Position numbers and translations under genes: made by a program. Positions 6,974-9,418 of a DNA stretch of 9,418 bases are shown piece by piece. The number at the start of each line of letters is the position of its first letter. Within the stretch, counting starts at the first letter, position 1. The DNA lies in the NCBI GenBank assembly GCA_002414905.1, contig DIAY01000054.1, positions 31,135 through 40,552 on the forward strand. The letters run 5' to 3'. The DNA is from Holophagales bacterium UBA5066 (GTDB lineage Bacteria > Acidobacteriota > Thermoanaerobaculia > UBA5066). The notes under the pieces were generated by a model. The model was not told where the DNA came from. It did not search any database and saw nothing but the letters and a program-made list of their open reading frames with translations.

Positions 6974-8040
6974 CGGCTCGTCCCCTTAGCGGCGGTCTTT
7001 TCCGCCGCCTTCTCCGCGGCCTTCGCGGCGGCCGCCTGCGCGGCCATCCGGACGCGTCCCCACGCCAGGAGGTGGCGAGCGTTCTCGACAGAGAGCGCCG
7101 CCTCCTCGCGGGTCGACTCCGCGCGGCCGAATTTCACACGGTCGGCGCCGGTCAGAATCTCCGGGAGGGCGATCTCGCGGGGCAGCTCGGTGCCGCTTTC
7201 CCTCAGGCGTCGAACCGTCTCGAACGTCGTCCACTGAAGGACCGGCAGGCCGAGATGGCGTTCGAGGAACCGCTTCGTGGCGTGGGTCAGCTCCGTGTAG
7301 AAGGGGCGCGCGTCGCCGTCGAGGGACGCGGCCCGGGCGGCGAGGGCGACCAGGGCGCTCTCCAGCTCGACGTCGGGCGGCGGAGGCGGTGGGGAGCTCT
7401 CCTCGAGAGCCGCATCCTTCCTCTTTCGCCGCTTCACGAGCCAGAACACGAGCCCGGCGACGGCGAGGATTGCGGCGGCGATCGAGCCCCAGAACCAGGG
7501 GCCGCGCGCCGGAACGCGGACCGGCCGCTCGGGTTTCGGCGCGAGCTTTTCGGGCTCCTGCTCGGCCGGCAGGCGCGAGGAGACGCTGAGCGTGATCTCG
7601 GGCGGGCGGACGATGGCTCTCGTTCCGTCCGGCCCCTCGTAGGAGAAGACGGGGCCAGGGACGCGAGTCTCGCCCGGCACGAAGGCGGCGAGTTTCACCG
7701 TCTGCCTCACGTCGTCGAGCCCGGTCCCCTTCGCCTTCCGCACGACGGGGGCCTCGACCGGCTCGAAGTCGAGGACGAAGCCGGTCGTGGCGGACTGCCC
7801 GTCGGGCCGGGCAGGAGAGACGAGGGACTCGAGCTTCAGCGTCGCCCCTTCCGGGATTCTTGCGGAATAGACCACCGTGACCCGCTCGCCCACGGCCACG
7901 GCCGTCCGATCAGCCGTGGACGTGACGACGATCGGGGGCGGGACCGTCGCGGGCGGAAGCCCGGGACGGCGGTCCGCGCTCGCGAAGGGCGCGGGGAGCG
8001 CCAGGGCCAGGAGCGACGCGAGGAGGAGGACACGCCTCAT
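6970..8040 (-). CDS. BatD-like single-pass membrane protein of the Bat operon
   Basis: A 356-residue protein with a signal peptide (MRRVLLLASLLALALPAPFASA, cleavage near 21-22), an extracytoplasmic beta-rich domain (about 35-155; IVVTSTADRTAVAVGERVTVVYSARIPEG and later GETRVPGPVFSYEGPDG), a Pro/Glu/Lys linker, one membrane segment (about 183-202) followed by KRRKRK, and a cytoplasmic helical domain (about 225-330). The tail is Ala/Lys/Glu-rich (333-351). The cytoplasmic part (RPFYTELTHATKRFLERHLG, then LQWTTFETVRRL, then ILTGADRVKFGRAES) is like the C-terminal domain of BatD and of the small DUF4381-type proteins that often sit between the DUF58 gene and batA. I read it as an expanded member of that slot; no enzymatic motif is visible. 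The ATG at 8040 is preferred over the longer open frame because it starts the signal peptide, has GGAGGT 10 bases upstream and overlaps the DUF58 stop by 4 bases. Confidence 0.78.
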   Translation of the reverse strand: MRRVLLLASLLALALPAPFASADRRPGLPPATVPPPIVVTSTADRTAVAVGERVTVVYSARIPEGATLKLESLVSPARPDGQSATTGFVLDFEPVEAPVVRKAKGTGLDDVRQTVKLAAFVPGETRVPGPVFSYEGPDGTRAIVRPPEITLSVSSRLPAEQEPEKLAPKPERPVRVPARGPWFWGSIAAAILAVAGLVFWLVKRRKRKDAALEESSPPPPPPDVELESALVALAARAASLDGDARPFYTELTHATKRFLERHLGLPVLQWTTFETVRRLRESGTELPREIALPEILTGADRVKFGRAESTREEAALSVENARHLLAWGRVRMAAQAAAAKAAEKAAEKTAAKGTSR

Positions 8041-8921
8041 CGGCCGGCCGACCTCCGGCGCTCGCGTTCCTTGAAGTAGCGCACGAGGGTGCGCTCGTAC
8101 GGAGCATCCGTCGAGAGCGGGATCGAGTCGATGCCCGCGGAGCGGAAGACCTCCGCCGGATCGGGGAAGGGCTTCCCGCGCCCCTGCCACGCGGCGCGGA
8201 AGGCGGCGTCGCCGGCATCGAAGACGCGGGTCAGGCCGGTCTCGGAGTCGCGAAGCCGGACGAGCCCGTGGGCCGGGAGCGTCTTCTCGAGCGGGTCGGT
8301 GATCGGCATGGCGACGACGTCGTGCCGTCGGCGGAGGACCTTCAGCGGCTTCTCGTAGCCGGCCGCGAGGAAGTCGGAGAGGACGAAGACGACGGAACGC
8401 TGCTTGAGGAGCGAGGCGGCGGTCTTCAGCGCGAGGGCGAGGTCGGTGCGCGTCCCCTCCATCGGCTGGACGAGGGCGTCGCGCAGGATGACGAGCGCGT
8501 GGTCGAAGCCCTTGCGCGGGGGGATGAACCGCTCGAGGCGGTCTGTGAAAAGGAGCGCTCCCACGCGGTCGTTGTTTTTCACAGCCGCGAACGCGAGAAG
8601 ACCGGCCAGCTCGGCCATGAGCGCGCGCTTGGTCAGGAAGCGCGAGCCGAACTCCTGCGAGCGGGACAGGTCGACGACGAGGAGGGTCGTGAGGTCGCGC
8701 TCCTCAACGAACTTTTTCACATGCGGGACGCCGGTGCGGGCCGTGACATTCCAGTCGATCGCCCGTACGTCGTCGCCAGGGACATAGGCGCGCACCTCGG
8801 AGAACTCCATGCCCCGCCCGCGGAAGACGGAGTGGTACTCCCCGCCGAGCCCGGCATCGACGAGCCGGTTCGTCGTGATCCGGATCCTCTGAATCTTCCT
8901 GACGATCTCGCGGGGGAGCAT
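8037..8921 (-). CDS. DUF58 family protein with vWA-like fold, MoxR partner
   Basis: A 294-residue soluble protein carrying the DUF58 hallmark RAYVPGDDVRAIDWNVTAR (44-62), preceded by GGEYHSVFRGRGMEFSEVR. A vWA-like domain follows: LLVVDLSRSQEFGS (80-93) holds the DxSxS core (D84, S86, S88), with D183 in VFVLSDF as a later strand-end aspartate. Proteins of this family are normally encoded directly after moxR and are regarded as its cytoplasmic partner or substrate adaptor. The C-terminal part (RTLVRYFKERERRRSAGR) ends in a strongly basic helix. The ATG at 8921 begins the conserved LPREIVRKIQRI segment typical of the family N-terminus. It lies 13 bases after the moxR stop, with only an AAGGGA (8933-8938) as a weak ribosome-binding site. 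The frame is open further upstream through the moxR region, but that sequence shows no family resemblance. Confidence 0.9.
   Translation of the reverse strand: MLPREIVRKIQRIRITTNRLVDAGLGGEYHSVFRGRGMEFSEVRAYVPGDDVRAIDWNVTARTGVPHVKKFVEERDLTTLLVVDLSRSQEFGSRFLTKRALMAELAGLLAFAAVKNNDRVGALLFTDRLERFIPPRKGFDHALVILRDALVQPMEGTRTDLALALKTAASLLKQRSVVFVLSDFLAAGYEKPLKVLRRRHDVVAMPITDPLEKTLPAHGLVRLRDSETGLTRVFDAGDAAFRAAWQGRGKPFPDPAEVFRSAGIDSIPLSTDAPYERTLVRYFKERERRRSAGR
8051..8056 (-). promoter_or_regulatory. Ribosome-binding site for the BatD-like gene
   Basis: GGAGGT on the minus strand, 10 bases before the ATG at 8040, within the 3' end of the DUF58 gene. It supports the start at the signal peptide rather than any of the upstream codons of the same open frame. 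Confidence 0.6.
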
Positions 8922-8934
8922 GGCGGGAGGTCCC

Positions 8935-9418
8935 TTAAGGAACCTCGATGCGCTCGAGGATGCGGGAGACGACCTGGTCGCTCGAGACGTTCTCCGCCTC
9001 GGCCTCGTACGAGAGCAGGACGCGGTGGCGCAGGACGTCGGGAGCGACCTCCTTGACGTCCTCGGGCATGACGTAGCCGCGACCCTGGAGGAAGGCGTGC
9101 GCGCGGGCGGTGGACAGGAGCGCGAGGGTTGCACGCGGCGACGCGCCGTACTGGACGAAGTCTGCGAGGTCCGGCAGGCCGTAGGCTCGCGGGTCGCGGG
9201 TCGCCGCGACGAGCTCGACGAGGTAGCCCTTGATCCGTTCGTCGGCGTAGAGCTCGCGGACGAGCTTCTGGAGGGCGTCGATCTGCGCCGGCGTCAGGAC
9301 CGGGCGGACCATCGCCGACGCGCTGTTCTCGGTGGCGTCCCCCATCCGGTCGAGGATCTGGCGCTCCTCGGTCTTCGTCGGGTAGCCGACCCTGAGCTTC
9401 ATCAGGAAGCGGTCGATC
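8935..9418 (-). CDS. MoxR family AAA+ ATPase, C-terminal part (5' end outside window)
   Basis: The last 160 residues of a MoxR-type ATPase, read from IDRFLMKLRVGYPT at the window edge to a TAA at 8937-8935. IDRF is the arginine-containing end of the AAA+ core (sensor region), and LRVGYPTKTEERQIL starts the helical lid. GASPRATLALLSTARAHAFLQGRGYVMPEDVKEVAPDVLRHRVLL is the lid signature of the MoxR subfamily; the GASPR arginine corresponds to the sensor-2 position. Walker A and B motifs must lie upstream beyond the window, so catalytic completeness cannot be judged. A Met at 9402 is internal, since coding continues to the window edge in the same frame. MoxR proteins are thought to act as ATP-driven chaperones that remodel or load metal into vWA partners; here the partners would be the DUF58, BatA and BatB-C proteins. 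A typical MoxR has about 310-340 residues, so about half is present. Confidence 0.93.
   Translation of the reverse strand, partial: IDRFLMKLRVGYPTKTEERQILDRMGDATENSASAMVRPVLTPAQIDALQKLVRELYADERIKGYLVELVAATRDPRAYGLPDLADFVQYGASPRATLALLSTARAHAFLQGRGYVMPEDVKEVAPDVLRHRVLLSYEAEAENVSSDQVVSRILERIEVP

Noticed and set aside
6958..8079. Plus-strand open frame of about 370 codons opposite the BatD-like gene
   Set aside because: Antisense to a protein with signal peptide, membrane segment and overlapping neighbours; its own translation is low-complexity Arg/Gly/Glu-rich.
8922..9134. N-terminal extension of the DUF58 protein by about 70 codons
   Set aside because: The added residues overlap the moxR 3' end in another frame and are Ser/Arg/Thr-rich noise; the family N-terminus begins at LPREIVRKIQ.
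9400..9402. ATG at 9402 as the start of a 155-residue protein
   Set aside because: The frame continues to the window edge as IDRFL, the conserved MoxR sequence before the lid, so this Met is internal.

Overview
The window is a gene-dense, very GC-rich bacterial segment in which every supported gene lies on the minus strand, so transcription runs from high to low coordinates. It holds most of a Bat (Bacteroides-aerotolerance-type) MoxR/von Willebrand factor A operon, followed by a GAF-GGDEF signalling gene and the start of an L-lysine 6-aminotransferase gene. The combination suggests a Gram-negative-type bacterium with a GC-rich genome, for example Acidobacteriota or a deltaproteobacterial/Myxococcota-like lineage. 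This assignment is an inference and weak, because nothing in the window is a taxonomic marker.

Layout in transcription order: (1) 9418-8935, the C-terminal part of a MoxR-type AAA+ ATPase, with its N-terminal half outside the window; (2) 8921-8037, a DUF58 protein with a vWA-like domain; (3) 8040-6970, a signal-peptide, single-pass membrane protein resembling BatD in architecture; (4) 6973-5930, BatA (membrane-anchored vWA); (5) 5933-4173, a BatB-BatC fusion (membrane-anchored vWA plus TPR domain); (6) 4173-2323, BatD; (7) 2313-1162, a GAF-GGDEF protein; (8) 1079-1 and beyond, lysine 6-aminotransferase (Lat), 3' end outside the window. Genes 2-6 overlap head to tail by 4, 4, 4 and 1 bases. 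Gene 1 is 13 bases upstream of gene 2, and gene 7 starts 9 bases after batD, so genes 1-7 look like one transcription unit with translational coupling. Only the 82 bases before lat form a real intergenic gap. No stretch over 300 bases lacks a gene, and I saw no RNA genes, insertion sequences, CRISPR arrays or attachment sites.

How the genes fit together: MoxR ATPases act with vWA proteins as chaperone-like partners. The DUF58 protein, BatA and BatB each keep the DxSxS metal-ion-binding core of a vWA fold. BatA, BatB-C, BatD and the BatD-like protein are predicted to form an inner-membrane, periplasm-facing assembly linked to envelope or oxidative-stress fitness. The precise biochemical role of Bat systems remains unsettled. 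The terminal GGDEF protein may tie the locus to cyclic-di-GMP signalling. Lat begins lysine degradation and is probably a separate unit.

The observation most worth checking is at the lat start. A perfect AGGAGG ribosome-binding site and ATG are separated from the homologous reading frame by a run of nine G residues that leaves them out of frame by one base. This points to a phase-variable tract, a sequencing error or a reassigned start. Other points of note are the BatB-BatC fusion carrying what looks like a leftover BatC signal peptide, and two BatD-type proteins with similar cytoplasmic helical modules in one operon.
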